DNA from: Rhodoflexus caldus
Lineage (GTDB): Bacteria; Bacteroidota; Bacteroidia; Cytophagales; Thermoflexibacteraceae
Assembly (NCBI RefSeq): GCF_021206925.1
Contig: NZ_JAJPRF010000011.1
Location: 1 to 64,000, forward strand
Length of the DNA stretch: 64,000 nucleotides
Direction of reading: 5' to 3'
Made by a program: the position numbers and the translations under genes. Below are positions 50,336 through 58,761 of the stretch, piece by piece (the first letter of the stretch is position 1; every line of letters starts with the position of its first letter). Under the pieces are notes generated by a model. The model was not told where the DNA came from, ran no database searches, and saw only the letters and a program-made list of their open reading frames with translations.

Positions 50336-52567
50336 TCAAATATTTAACCAATAGGTCAGCTTAGCAACCAATGCCCGATTTTTTACGAGCAGTGTATCGG
50401 CAAAGTAGTTATCGGTATATACCAGAAAGAAGTCGGAAACGGGTTTAAACCGCCATTGCAGGCGCGTGTTGATGTTGATGTTGTTAATCTGGCTGTTGTA
50501 CTGAAAAAACGCGGTCAGGAAGAGCGCGCGACTGAATGTTACGTCAAATCGGGGGCCGAGCAGCCACAAGTCGGCACTGTTGTATGGCGCAGGAAAGCGC
50601 AGCCTGTTATAGGTAAAATCCAGCGACAGCAGTGCATATGGCTGAATGCGATAGTTCAAATCGCCTGAAAATCCCATGCGGTTGCCATTGAAAAACTGCC
50701 CCATATAGGTTTGCAGGTTGTAGTAAAAGTTGTTGCGTGTATCGCCCGAATAGTTGGCGCTCAGGCTGTAATAGGTGTAAGCCGTGCCCGTTGGCAGTCG
50801 CTCGCCGCCTGTATTGGTGGGGTCAAAAGGGCGGAAAAGCAGGGTATAATCGCGTGAAAGTGCCACATCAAATTCGGCTGTACTGCGAAAGCGCACCGTA
50901 TTACCCAACGAAATATTATGGTCAGTCAGGCCATTTTCCGCATTCCAGGTAACATCTGTAACGGCAAAAAAGCCGTAGCGGTTAATGGTTTTGGAATTGG
51001 GGAAAAAGTTGCGCACAATGCGCGGTGCAATGCGTCGGAAATTATTGCGCGGCACAAAGCCCACAGGGGCGGTGTAGTTTTTCCCAACTACCTGATGCGT
51101 CCACTCCACCGTGAGTGTGGGCTTGCTGTAAACTAAGTTAGCACCATGTACGAAGGCTTCGGGAAGGCTTTCTTCCGCTATGCTTTTATGGAAGAAAAAC
51201 TTACCTGTCCATTCGTTGCTTTTGGAAGCGAGGTTGTAGTCAATTCCTGCCAGCCGATGGAAACGCATGGGGCGCTTCGTCGGGTCGGGTTCGGTGATGG
51301 GCGCAAAGGTTTCTTTATTGACAAAGATGCCGCCGATATTGGAGCGGCTGAATACCTTGCGTTGCAACGCAGCCACCGAATAGTTATAGCCCGGCAGACC
51401 GATGGCATCATCGGGAGCGGCCTGCATGGTCATTAGGCCGGTGCGCCAGTTGCTGTTCAGCTTGCCGCTCAGGCGCGCACCGAAGTGGATGGTGTTCTGG
51501 ATGTTTTGCCCGGTGCGCTGGTCTATGGCAACCCCAATCCGCCGCGAAAAGAAAGGCCGCAAGCGATTCATGCCAAAATCGGCAAATAAATCTGCGTTTT
51601 CCAGAAAAAATTGCCGTCTTTCGGGGAAGAAAATTTCAAAGCGGTCTAAATTAGTAACTTGCCTGTCCACCTCTACCTGTGAAAAATCAGGGTTGACGGT
51701 CAGGTCTAAGTTAAGCGCAGGTGTAACCGCCACTTTGGCATCCATGCCGACGCTGCGCTGATAATGGGTATCGGTTCCGGCAAGATGTTGCTTGGAAATG
51801 CCGCCCGCCGCATAGGGAATAACCACCAGATTGGAGCCGGGCTTTTTCAGTGGCTTGTCCCAGAGCAGTTCGGCAGTGTAGGCCAGCGAATACAACTGAA
51901 AATTGCGCGGAATCGGCACCCATGTAGAGCGTTCATTATATTTGCTGTCTATGCGATAAAAATTGACAAACCATTTGTCCGCATTCTCTTTGAATCGCAG
52001 GGTTTTAAAGGGAATGGCAATCTCCACGGTCCAGCCTCCCGGATGTATTTTTGTTTCGGCATACCATTTATTGTCCCACGAAAGGGCAAAATCGGCCGAA
52101 CTGCTGCCCCCATTAGCAATCAGACCTTCGCGCTGCACCCCAAACGGGCTGATACCAAAGAAAAAGCCGTTGGTACGGTCGCAAAACGGGTCAATAACAA
52201 CCGTAAAACCGTCGTAGGCAGGCCCGCGAAAGTCGCGCCGCAGCGAGGAAATTAAGTAATTGCCTTTCAAATCGTTGTAGCAGGTTGCCCCTACATAGAC
52301 AAACTGCTCGTCGTAGGTCATCCGCACTTCGGTTTTGGCATCCGAATACGAACTGTCAAAAGGAAAATACTGAAAAAAGTTGCCGACTTTTTCAGCTACG
52401 TCCCATTCGGGTTCGTCTAGCACACCGTCGAGGGTAATTTTGGTATTTGCCTTTTGAATACGGATAGACATCGCCTCTTTGTGGGCAGCCGAGGACTGCG
52501 CCTGCGCACCGTTGAAACTACACAAAAGAATGCCCGCGAAAAGGGCAACAGTAAAAATACAGCGCAA
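50336..52567 (-). CDS. DUF5916 outer-membrane protein with N-terminal CBM9-like domain
   Basis: A 743-residue exported protein. The signal peptide ends at AQA-QS. Residues ~35-215 form a family-9 carbohydrate-binding-like domain (ITLDGVLDEPEWDVAEKVGN, YVGATCYNDLK, WTVEIAIPFKTLRF). The remainder matches DUF5916: VNPDFSQVEVDRQVTNLDRF, FPERRQFFLENADLF and MNRLRPFFSRRIG, followed by many aromatic-rich amphipathic strands typical of a beta-barrel ending in a C-terminal aromatic strand. It probably sits in the outer membrane. Members often lie near peptidase genes; the role is unknown. Confidence 0.88.
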   Translation of the reverse strand: MRCIFTVALFAGILLCSFNGAQAQSSAAHKEAMSIRIQKANTKITLDGVLDEPEWDVAEKVGNFFQYFPFDSSYSDAKTEVRMTYDEQFVYVGATCYNDLKGNYLISSLRRDFRGPAYDGFTVVIDPFCDRTNGFFFGISPFGVQREGLIANGGSSSADFALSWDNKWYAETKIHPGGWTVEIAIPFKTLRFKENADKWFVNFYRIDSKYNERSTWVPIPRNFQLYSLAYTAELLWDKPLKKPGSNLVVIPYAAGGISKQHLAGTDTHYQRSVGMDAKVAVTPALNLDLTVNPDFSQVEVDRQVTNLDRFEIFFPERRQFFLENADLFADFGMNRLRPFFSRRIGVAIDQRTGQNIQNTIHFGARLSGKLNSNWRTGLMTMQAAPDDAIGLPGYNYSVAALQRKVFSRSNIGGIFVNKETFAPITEPDPTKRPMRFHRLAGIDYNLASKSNEWTGKFFFHKSIAEESLPEAFVHGANLVYSKPTLTVEWTHQVVGKNYTAPVGFVPRNNFRRIAPRIVRNFFPNSKTINRYGFFAVTDVTWNAENGLTDHNISLGNTVRFRSTAEFDVALSRDYTLLFRPFDPTNTGGERLPTGTAYTYYSLSANYSGDTRNNFYYNLQTYMGQFFNGNRMGFSGDLNYRIQPYALLSLDFTYNRLRFPAPYNSADLWLLGPRFDVTFSRALFLTAFFQYNSQINNININTRLQWRFKPVSDFFLVYTDNYFADTLLVKNRALVAKLTYWLNI

Positions 52568-52697
52568 TAAGGTACAGCGTTAAAGTAAAACGGAATTAAA
52601 AATCGGGCTGATATGTCGGGCTTTCCCTATAATGCAAAAGTACGGTGTATTGTTTTTATGCGTTATTTTGAGCCGTTTATTTTTTTGATGAATCTTT

Positions 52698-53651
52698 ATG
52701 GAAATCAATCAGATACCCGATAACATTTTGGCGCAGGTCAGGAAACTGGAAGAAAAGTATGAGGTCATGGGACAAGATTTGTCATCCTATCTGGACGGCC
52801 TGCTCTATGCCAATTATCTCACCTACTGGGACTACATCCATCTGGATACCTTGCTCAGCCTGCAAAATCCGAAAACGGACTTCCCCGATGAAATGATATT
52901 TATTTCCTACCATCAGATTACGGAGCTGTATTTTAAACTTTGCCTGCACGAAATGCGCCAACTGGCCACTGCATCATCGCCCGATGCTGCTATGTTTGTT
53001 GATAAAGTTAGGCGAATTTCGCGATATTTTAAACAATTAGTCAGTTCTTTTACCGTAATGGTAGAAGGAATGGAGCAGGCGCAGTTTCTCAAATTCCGCA
53101 TGTCGTTGCTGCCTTCCAGTGGCTTTCAGTCTGCACAATACCGCATGATAGAAATTTGTGCAACCGATTTTAAAAATCTGGTAGCAAAAGATTTTCGCCC
53201 GCAAATAGACACGCATACAACCATTGAGGAAATGTATGAAAACGTGTATTGGAAAAAGGGCGCAACAGAGCTGGCCACCGGCAAACAAACCCTGACACTC
53301 AAGCAATTTGAGGCTAAATATTCCGAGCAACTCATCGGGCTGGCACATCGTTACCGCGACTGCAACCTCTGGCGGCTCTACCGTACCCATTTTGCCGACC
53401 ATGAAGCGGCTAAAGAAGCCCTCCGCGAATTAGACGCATTGGTGAATATTGACTGGCCGCTGGCACACCTGAGTTCTGCCATGCGCTACCTGAAACGCGA
53501 ACCTGCCGACATTGCAGCCACAGGTGGCACAAATTGGCAAGAATATTTACCACCCCGCTTTCAGAAAAGAATTTTCTATCCTGAATTGTGGACAACAGAA
53601 GAAAAAAATGAATGGGGCAAAAGCTGGGTGATACAAAAGTTGAAGGGATAA
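52698..53651 (+). CDS. Tryptophan 2,3-dioxygenase
   Basis: A 317-residue heme dioxygenase opening the indole ring of tryptophan to N-formylkynurenine, the first step of the kynurenine route. The family motifs are intact: TYWDYIHLDTLLSLQNPK, FISYHQITELYFKLCLHE, KFRMSLLPSSGFQSAQYR (substrate-binding loop) and WPLAHLSSAMRYL (region of the axial His). It is all-helical and somewhat longer than proteobacterial forms, as is usual in Bacteroidota. No other kynurenine genes adjoin it. A terminator follows at 53673-53705. Confidence 0.9.
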   Translation: MEINQIPDNILAQVRKLEEKYEVMGQDLSSYLDGLLYANYLTYWDYIHLDTLLSLQNPKTDFPDEMIFISYHQITELYFKLCLHEMRQLATASSPDAAMFVDKVRRISRYFKQLVSSFTVMVEGMEQAQFLKFRMSLLPSSGFQSAQYRMIEICATDFKNLVAKDFRPQIDTHTTIEEMYENVYWKKGATELATGKQTLTLKQFEAKYSEQLIGLAHRYRDCNLWRLYRTHFADHEAAKEALRELDALVNIDWPLAHLSSAMRYLKREPADIAATGGTNWQEYLPPRFQKRIFYPELWTTEEKNEWGKSWVIQKLKG

Positions 53652-53672
53652 TATTATTTGGCTATATGGACA

Positions 53673-53705
53673 CCTCTCTGTGCTGATTTACTGCACAGAG
53701 AGGTG
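53673..53705 (+). terminator. Rho-independent terminator after the tryptophan dioxygenase gene
   Basis: Perfect 12-bp inverted repeat ACCTCTCTGTGC / GCACAGAGAGGT (53673-53684, 53694-53705), 9-nt loop, followed by GTTTTTTT. Confidence 0.92.
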
Positions 53706-53936
53706 TTTTTTTATGGTGAAAACAAAGAAATAAAAATGCGTTGCAGGGATATCTGCATATACTGTCAATTTTAAGTGAAATTAACAGTGTAAAAATTTGC
53801 AAGTGGCAGTCGGCAGGGCTTGTTTTACCTCGGTAAATCGTCTTTTATCGGTGAAGCTGTTGCATATGTGATTTCATTAGTAACAGCCGCCTCTCAAAAG
53901 GCTGATAAACCATAAACCTAAAATCTATTACAACTT

Positions 53937-54623
53937 ATGAAACCCATCCGATTATCAATTGCGCTTTTAACTGCATGGATGCTTGCAATGGCACTGGGCA
54001 GTTGCAACAAATCAAACCCTGATCCGGTGCCTCCTGCCTGTCCACCCGACCCGAAACCCGTAGTTAAAACCGAAGGCCCTGTGCGATTTGAGTTTGGCGT
54101 AACCGACCTTGACGGAAATCCTAAAAACTGCTTCCGAAAAGGTGAACCTTTCCGCGTGTATCTCTATATCATTAATCAGGGAGAAACGCGGTTATGGTGG
54201 AATAATGCTGCACCTGAGTCTTATCTGACTCCTGAATTATTTATTGTAGATCAAGACGCCCCCCCCATTATCAAATGGAGTAATAGCGCCCAATGCAGAG
54301 GTCCATATGGACATGTAATAGCTGCTTTTGATTCATTGATTTTTGATACGCCGCGCTCCTTTGAGCTTCCATATTTACAATCTTTAGCACCTGTTCCATA
54401 TTTGGAATATCTCAAAAGGCGAAGATGTAGAGTCCCTGAGTGGAGAGTAATTGAAGGAAACTTAGAGAAGTTACCTGTGGGGCGCTATCGCATCAGACTG
54501 CGCATAGCATTATTACTGGGCGAACCTAAGCCTGGTTACTCACCTATACCCTCAGGTGATGAAAAACTACTGCCCCTCCAATCCTATGCCTTTGAAGGTG
54601 AGTTGCCGCTGGTGGTGCAATGA
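53937..54623 (+). CDS. Lipoprotein of unknown function
   Basis: A 228-residue lipoprotein. The signal peptide ends with the lipobox ALGSC (Cys23), and the short Pro-rich linker NKSNPDPVPPACPPDPKP suggests a surface or periplasmic tether. The mature part has beta-rich segments (VRFEFGVTDLDGNP, EPFRVYLYIINQGETRLWW) that look Ig-like, and it ends QSYAFEGELPLVVQ. It is separated from the protease by a perfect hairpin and is A+T-rich relative to the neighbours. I do not recognise a family. Confidence 0.75.
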   Translation: MKPIRLSIALLTAWMLAMALGSCNKSNPDPVPPACPPDPKPVVKTEGPVRFEFGVTDLDGNPKNCFRKGEPFRVYLYIINQGETRLWWNNAAPESYLTPELFIVDQDAPPIIKWSNSAQCRGPYGHVIAAFDSLIFDTPRSFELPYLQSLAPVPYLEYLKRRRCRVPEWRVIEGNLEKLPVGRYRIRLRIALLLGEPKPGYSPIPSGDEKLLPLQSYAFEGELPLVVQ

Positions 54624-54638
54624 GTTATATTTATTTTT

Positions 54639-54668
54639 CTCATGGAGCATTTGCGTATGCTCCATGAG
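54639..54668 (+). terminator. Hairpin between the lipoprotein and the protease gene
   Basis: Perfect 12-bp inverted repeat CTCATGGAGCAT / ATGCTCCATGAG (54639-54650, 54657-54668), 6-nt loop, followed by a weakly T-rich stretch. Confidence 0.7.
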
Positions 54669-54697
54669 TTATTGATTCACACAAACAAATAATCACA

Positions 54698-56269
54698 ATG
54701 AACAAAAAACAATTCTTTCTCTTGATTTTATTCTTTCTGACATTCAATGTAAATGCCCAGTACCATATACATTATTTCGGTAAGCCCATGCGAAAGGCTC
54801 CTGACAAGACCGATGTACCAACTTTTAACATGGCGTTTTTTGATGCAAAAAATATACTTGCTTCGGAAGAAGCAAATAATCGGCAAAAGTCAAAGCCAAC
54901 TTATCAATTTGGTAAGACCTTTGACGTATCAATAGACTTGCTCAAACAGCCGCAATGGAAACAAGAAGCTAAGGGAAGGGTTTTCCGCTATAGAATCAAA
55001 GCTGAGGGAGCAAAGTCAATTAGCTTTGCTTATAAGAAATTTTTCCTGGCTGAAAATGCATGGCTGAAAATATACACACCTGACAGCAGTATGGTGATGG
55101 GTCCGATTGCGGGTGGAATATTTAAGACACCTGATTCATTTGCTACCGATCTATTAATCGGAGATGAAAGTATTATTGAACTTTTTGAACCGGAGGGAGC
55201 CATTGGAACATCTGTCGTTCAGATAGAAAAAGTTACTTTAGGCTACCGCGATTATTTTGCTGCTGAACAGGAAGCAGCTATTAGCAATGGCCGAACAGAA
55301 ACAGCATTAGCCTGTCAGCGCAATGTCATTTGCGAAAGCAACTATACGAATGAATCTAATGCGGTAGCGTTATGCTTTTTTGGCGAAGATGGCTACACAG
55401 GACAACTGATTAATAACTCAGGAGTAATCTCTAACGCTAATTCACAAAGACCGTATTTCATAACTGCATTTCATAGTATTGAGCTCGCACCTGCTTTGAT
55501 TGCATCTTCTACTGTTTTCAGATTTAAGTACCGAAGTTCGCAATGCAATAATAATATAATACCGCCCCAAAGTTCATGGTTTGTGTGGTCTATGGGAGCA
55601 GATGTAAGGGCAATTCATGAAGCTACCGATGTCGCACTTTTGGAACTCAGAACAGGTTCTTTAGGCGTATTTGGGTTCAATCAGATGCTTGCCAATAATG
55701 GAATCTGGTACTTGGGATGGTCGCGTTACAACTGTGGTCTGAATACATCTGCCGCGCCGGTAGCATGTCTTCATCACCCAAGAGGGGATTTGATGAAAAT
55801 TTCGCTTTCCAGACTGCCTGTTACTACAAATCTTCCACCTACTTTTCAAATAGACCCTCCCTATAATCCTGTCAATTTTAATTTCGTAACCTTTAATAGT
55901 GGTAGCCCACAAACTATTGGTGCAGGCACTCAGCCTGGCTCTTCTGGTTCAGGCTTATTAGACCAAAATAAAAGACTTATAGGTGTATTAACAGGAGGAG
56001 CACCTGTGAACCCTTCTTGTAATAACCCAGACTACTCTTATTATGGTCGTTTTGATTTAGCCTGGGAAGGTGGTGGTACGCCAAATACACGCCTTAAGGA
56101 CTGGTTAGATCCGGGTAATTTGAATGTTATGACTCTTAACTCATCACCTGCTAACTCTACTACAACTGCCGGAAGTCCAAACTTTCCTGTAACTAATTTG
56201 ATAAGTGTTTCAGGAGCAGGTATGTCTGTATGTCAAAGCGGCTTAGGTTTAGGAGTTATATATGTATGA
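54698..56269 (+). CDS. Secreted trypsin-like serine protease, catalytic part (frameshifted from its C-terminus)
   Basis: 523 codons. The signal peptide ends at NA-QY. A propeptide-like region to about 200 precedes a chymotrypsin/lysyl-endopeptidase-type domain: CQRNVICESNYTNESNAV, His259 in YFITAFHSIEL, Asp311 in HEATDVALLEL and Ser416 in TQPGSSGSGLLD. Cysteines are placed as in lysyl endopeptidases. The frame ends abruptly in GLGLGVIYV-TGA at 56269. The next frame (56262-56804) continues with a beta domain and a type IX signal. Without that signal the enzyme could not be exported across the outer membrane, so this is one gene broken by a frameshift or an assembly error. Confidence 0.8.
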   Translation: MNKKQFFLLILFFLTFNVNAQYHIHYFGKPMRKAPDKTDVPTFNMAFFDAKNILASEEANNRQKSKPTYQFGKTFDVSIDLLKQPQWKQEAKGRVFRYRIKAEGAKSISFAYKKFFLAENAWLKIYTPDSSMVMGPIAGGIFKTPDSFATDLLIGDESIIELFEPEGAIGTSVVQIEKVTLGYRDYFAAEQEAAISNGRTETALACQRNVICESNYTNESNAVALCFFGEDGYTGQLINNSGVISNANSQRPYFITAFHSIELAPALIASSTVFRFKYRSSQCNNNIIPPQSSWFVWSMGADVRAIHEATDVALLELRTGSLGVFGFNQMLANNGIWYLGWSRYNCGLNTSAAPVACLHHPRGDLMKISLSRLPVTTNLPPTFQIDPPYNPVNFNFVTFNSGSPQTIGAGTQPGSSGSGLLDQNKRLIGVLTGGAPVNPSCNNPDYSYYGRFDLAWEGGGTPNTRLKDWLDPGNLNVMTLNSSPANSTTTAGSPNFPVTNLISVSGAGMSVCQSGLGLGVIYV

Positions 56270-56804
56270 TGGAGCATCCACTACTAGCATACCTAATTTA
56301 GCCAGAATTGAACAGGCTCAGTGGTCGTCAACATCGAGTAATGTACAGGTTGTTGCAAACCCATCTAATGGTCTTACTGCAACAGTATTTGCAAATACTT
56401 TTACAGGACAATGGGTTACCCTCATGGTAAGAGTTAGAAATTGTGCAGGATGGAGTGGCTGGCAATCGTTTCAGGTATTTGTCTGCAATGGCTTTAGTGG
56501 TTGGCGGTTTAGCTATGGCCCTAATCCGGGGGACGATATACTAACTATTAAAGCTGTACCCGATGAAACAAGAACAAATACGGCAGATTTGAACGGAAAA
56601 CAACAAGTTCCACCAGCCTTTACTGCTATACTTTTTAACAATAGAGCAGAGGAAGTACTAAGAGGAGAATCGGACAACAATGGTCAACTAACTCTATCTG
56701 TCAGTAAATTACCAAGAGGGGTTTATTTCTTGCACATATTAGGGACTTCAGGAGAGCTATTAGAGAAGAAACAAATCCAGATAGGTGCTCCTTTGAGTTA
56801 TTAA
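56262..56804 (+). CDS. C-terminal part of the frameshifted protease, with type IX secretion domain
   Basis: 180 codons beginning at an ATG that overlaps the end of the catalytic part by 8 bp in the +1 frame. They have no signal peptide of their own. The first part is a beta-sandwich (VQVVANPSNGLTATVFA, WVTLMVRVRNCAGWSGW) ending in a Cys. The last ~95 residues are a type IX C-terminal domain: YGPNPGDDILTIKAV, ILFNNRAEEVLRGES, LSVSKLPRGVYFLHILG, EKKQIQI. A one-base length change near the TATATATG stretch at 56258-56265 would restore a single ORF of about 700 codons. Confidence 0.8.
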   Translation: MYDGASTTSIPNLARIEQAQWSSTSSNVQVVANPSNGLTATVFANTFTGQWVTLMVRVRNCAGWSGWQSFQVFVCNGFSGWRFSYGPNPGDDILTIKAVPDETRTNTADLNGKQQVPPAFTAILFNNRAEEVLRGESDNNGQLTLSVSKLPRGVYFLHILGTSGELLEKKQIQIGAPLSY

Positions 56805-56822
56805 TTTTTAAAAATCTTTGAA

Positions 56823-56857
56823 AAGATACGGTTTGTTCATACAACAAACCGTATCTT
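56823..56857 (+). terminator. Terminator after the protease gene
   Basis: Perfect 15-bp inverted repeat AAGATACGGTTTGTT / AACAAACCGTATCTT (56823-56837, 56843-56857) with a 5-nt loop, 18 bp after the stop. Confidence 0.88.
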
Positions 56858-56887
56858 CCATTCAACTACCAAATAATTACGAACCAA

Positions 56888-57109
56888 ATGCTTTCCAAGA
56901 TAGATACCGCTCTGCTGGCTTATCTTCATGAACTCATTATCAAAGGACGCGCCGGCATGCCATCGGAAATAGCAAAACGCCTGGGCATAGGCGAGCGAAC
57001 ACTGTACCGCTACCTGAAACGACTCAAAGACATGGGGGCGCCGCTGTCCTTCTGTCGCCGTCGCAGGCGCTATGTTTACACAAGCGAATGGCAATTACCT
57101 GCCCCATAA
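56888..57109 (+). CDS. Small helix-turn-helix protein
   Basis: A 73-residue DNA-binding-type protein. It is a single winged-helix-like HTH (GMPSEIAKRLGIGERTLYRY as helices 2-3, then LKRLKDMGAPLSFCRRRRRY as the wing), close to HTH_11-type domains. The C-terminus YVYTSEWQLPAP is complete before a TAA. It is probably a regulator or phage-like remnant of one. It begins 31 bp after the protease terminator and ends 56 bp before kdsB, so it could share the kdsB transcript; regulation of kdsB itself is speculation. Confidence 0.75.
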   Translation: MLSKIDTALLAYLHELIIKGRAGMPSEIAKRLGIGERTLYRYLKRLKDMGAPLSFCRRRRRYVYTSEWQLPAP

Positions 57110-57164
57110 AGGAGATACATATCCCGAAAGGCTTTTGTATCTTTCAGGCGAAATACTGTTGTTT

Positions 57165-57920
57165 ATGAATCAGATTCTGGGAATTATCCCTGCCCGCTAT
57201 GCTTCTACACGCTTTCCGGGCAAAGTGCTGGCCGATATTGCCGGAAAAACCATGTTGCGCCGCGTATATGAACAGGTTAGCGGTTGTAGCTCGCTGGCCA
57301 AAGTGGTGGTTGCTACCGACCATGAATTAGTGGCAGAAGAAGTGCAACGCTTTGGCGGCGAAGTAGTTTTTACGCACGAAGACCATCCCAGTGGCACCGA
57401 TCGCTGTTTTGAGGCGCTGCAAAAAACGGCAGGACATTTTTCACATGTCATCAATATTCAGGGCGACGAACCTTTCATCAAGCCCTCGCAAATAGACTTA
57501 GTGGCTGAGGCACTGCAACGCGAAGGTGCAGATATTGCCACGCTGATTATCAAAGTAGATACAACCGAACAACTCACCGACCCGGGCGAGGCCAAAGTAG
57601 TACTCAAAGCTAATGGTGAGGCTATTTATTTCAGCCGTCAGGCCATTCCGCACCTGCGCGGCATTCCGTTGGAGAACTGGCTGCAACACCACACTTTTTA
57701 CCGCCATGTAGGTATTTACGGCTATCGCAGCGAGGTGCTGGAAGCCATTACGCGCCTTGCGCCTTCACCTTTGGAGGAATGTGAAAAATTAGAGCAACTG
57801 CGTTGGCTGGAACACGGCTATCGTATCCAGACAGCCCTCACCAACGAAGACAGTTTCTGCGTGGAAACTCCCGAAGACCTTGTAAGAGCTGTTGAAATGG
57901 CGGAACTCTCCGGTATATAA
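57165..57920 (+). CDS. kdsB: 3-deoxy-manno-octulosonate cytidylyltransferase
   Basis: A 251-residue enzyme that activates Kdo as CMP-Kdo for lipopolysaccharide core assembly. Start at ATG 57165 (MNQILGIIPARYASTRFPGK, the nucleotide-binding loop). Upstream in-frame codons back to 57072 overlap the HTH gene and are not conserved. Other signatures: VVVATDHELVAEE, HPSGTDRCFEAL, INIQGDEPFIKPSQI and ECEKLEQLRWLEHGYRI. All are intact and length is normal. It indicates a Kdo-containing outer membrane. Confidence 0.95.
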   Translation: MNQILGIIPARYASTRFPGKVLADIAGKTMLRRVYEQVSGCSSLAKVVVATDHELVAEEVQRFGGEVVFTHEDHPSGTDRCFEALQKTAGHFSHVINIQGDEPFIKPSQIDLVAEALQREGADIATLIIKVDTTEQLTDPGEAKVVLKANGEAIYFSRQAIPHLRGIPLENWLQHHTFYRHVGIYGYRSEVLEAITRLAPSPLEECEKLEQLRWLEHGYRIQTALTNEDSFCVETPEDLVRAVEMAELSGI

Positions 57921-58279
57921 GCAGCAGACAGGGTAAGTTGCCCTGAGGAATTTTACCCTGCACCTGCAATTGCTTTGAATTACGTGAACTATTTAAGTTC
58001 TATTGGAAAAGTTATATTTTTACTTAACCTATGTTAGGGTCTGCGGCGTTCCGTCCGACCGCTATGGGGGATTTGCACAAAAACGCAGGTGGTTTGCGCA
58101 GGTGTTTTGTGTAAGTTTTTGAAAAACAAATGTTTGCGTATAAATATCCCTGACGGCAGATGAAAGTATCGTCAAAAAAATGATTACATTCTAATTCGCT
58201 TAAAAAAATCGGAAAACCTCACGGCAAAGCGTTTGAGTGCTTCACCGCGAGGTTTTCGCAAGACTGCAAGCGGCAGTTC
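57921..58279. other. Intergenic region between kdsB and the cytochrome operon
   Basis: No gene seen. It holds a weak hairpin (CAGGGTAA / TTACCCTG, 57929-57936 and 57953-57960) after kdsB, a G+C-mixed stretch without open frames, and the operon terminator at 58213-58256. Confidence 0.5.
58213..58256 (-). terminator. Terminator of the minus-strand cytochrome operon
   Basis: Stem AAAACCTCACGG / CCGCGAGGTTTT (58213-58224, 58245-58256; one mismatch), 20-nt loop, 24 bp beyond the last gene of the operon. Confidence 0.65.
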
Positions 58280-58429
58280 CTACTCTGCCAGCGCGTACAA
58301 AACGGTCAGAATGCCCGCTATGAAAGCGGCAGTAGCCAGCAGGAACACGCGCACACTGTTAATGAACATGCCCATTGCCCATTTTTGGTCGTCGGTATAG
58401 GGCTTACTGAACACATTTTCGGTTTTCAT
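58280..58429 (-). CDS. 49-residue single-helix membrane protein
   Basis: A very short gene starting at ATG 58429. The protein is MKTENVFSKPYTDDQKWAMG, then one hydrophobic helix VRVFLLATAAFIAGILTVLY and the end ALAE. It lies 18 bp after the DUF6787 gene. Its size, single helix and place at the end of a respiratory-complex operon suggest a small accessory subunit, comparable in kind to CydX, although no sequence similarity to CydX is evident. Confidence 0.7.
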   Translation of the reverse strand: MKTENVFSKPYTDDQKWAMGMFINSVRVFLLATAAFIAGILTVLYALAE

Positions 58430-58447
58430 GGCTCAATGCATTTAAAG

Positions 58448-58750
58448 TTACTTGTGAGCAGGTTTGTGTAAAAGTTTGTGCCACAGGGCTTTTTCCTTGT
58501 TCCAAAAGAATCGGAATTGCCCAAGCAGCGTTCCGTAAACGAGTAATAACAGCTGGTATGAAGGAAACAGGAGGAGCAGGTACGTAACAGTTTTTATCCA
58601 CACGGGGGTGGCTTCCGTATAGCCCAACAGTTGGAAGACGAACTTCCGCACCCACACTACCGAGCTGCCGGCAAGTGTGAAGGTCAGCAAAACGGCAAGC
58701 AGTTGGGCATTGCTTGTAATTTGCCATTTGTTTTTCAATCGCTCAAACAT
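58448..58750 (-). CDS. DUF6787-like two-helix membrane protein
   Basis: A 100-residue protein with a basic N-terminus (MFERLKNKWQITSNAQLLAV), two hydrophobic segments (about 15-36 and 55-78) and a basic tail (KALWHKLLHKPAHK). The F-x-R-L-K-x-K-W opening resembles DUF6787 proteins of Bacteroidota, of unknown function. It follows the cytochrome c gene by 11 bp and is part of the same operon. Confidence 0.65.
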   Translation of the reverse strand: MFERLKNKWQITSNAQLLAVLLTFTLAGSSVVWVRKFVFQLLGYTEATPVWIKTVTYLLLLFPSYQLLLLVYGTLLGQFRFFWNKEKALWHKLLHKPAHK

Positions 58751-58761
58751 AGGCTTGTAGG

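Noticed and set aside
57072-57164. Longer kdsB reading frame starting at 57072
   Set aside because: It overlaps the HTH gene out of frame, and KdsB proteins start at the nucleotide-binding loop, 4-8 residues before IPARY.
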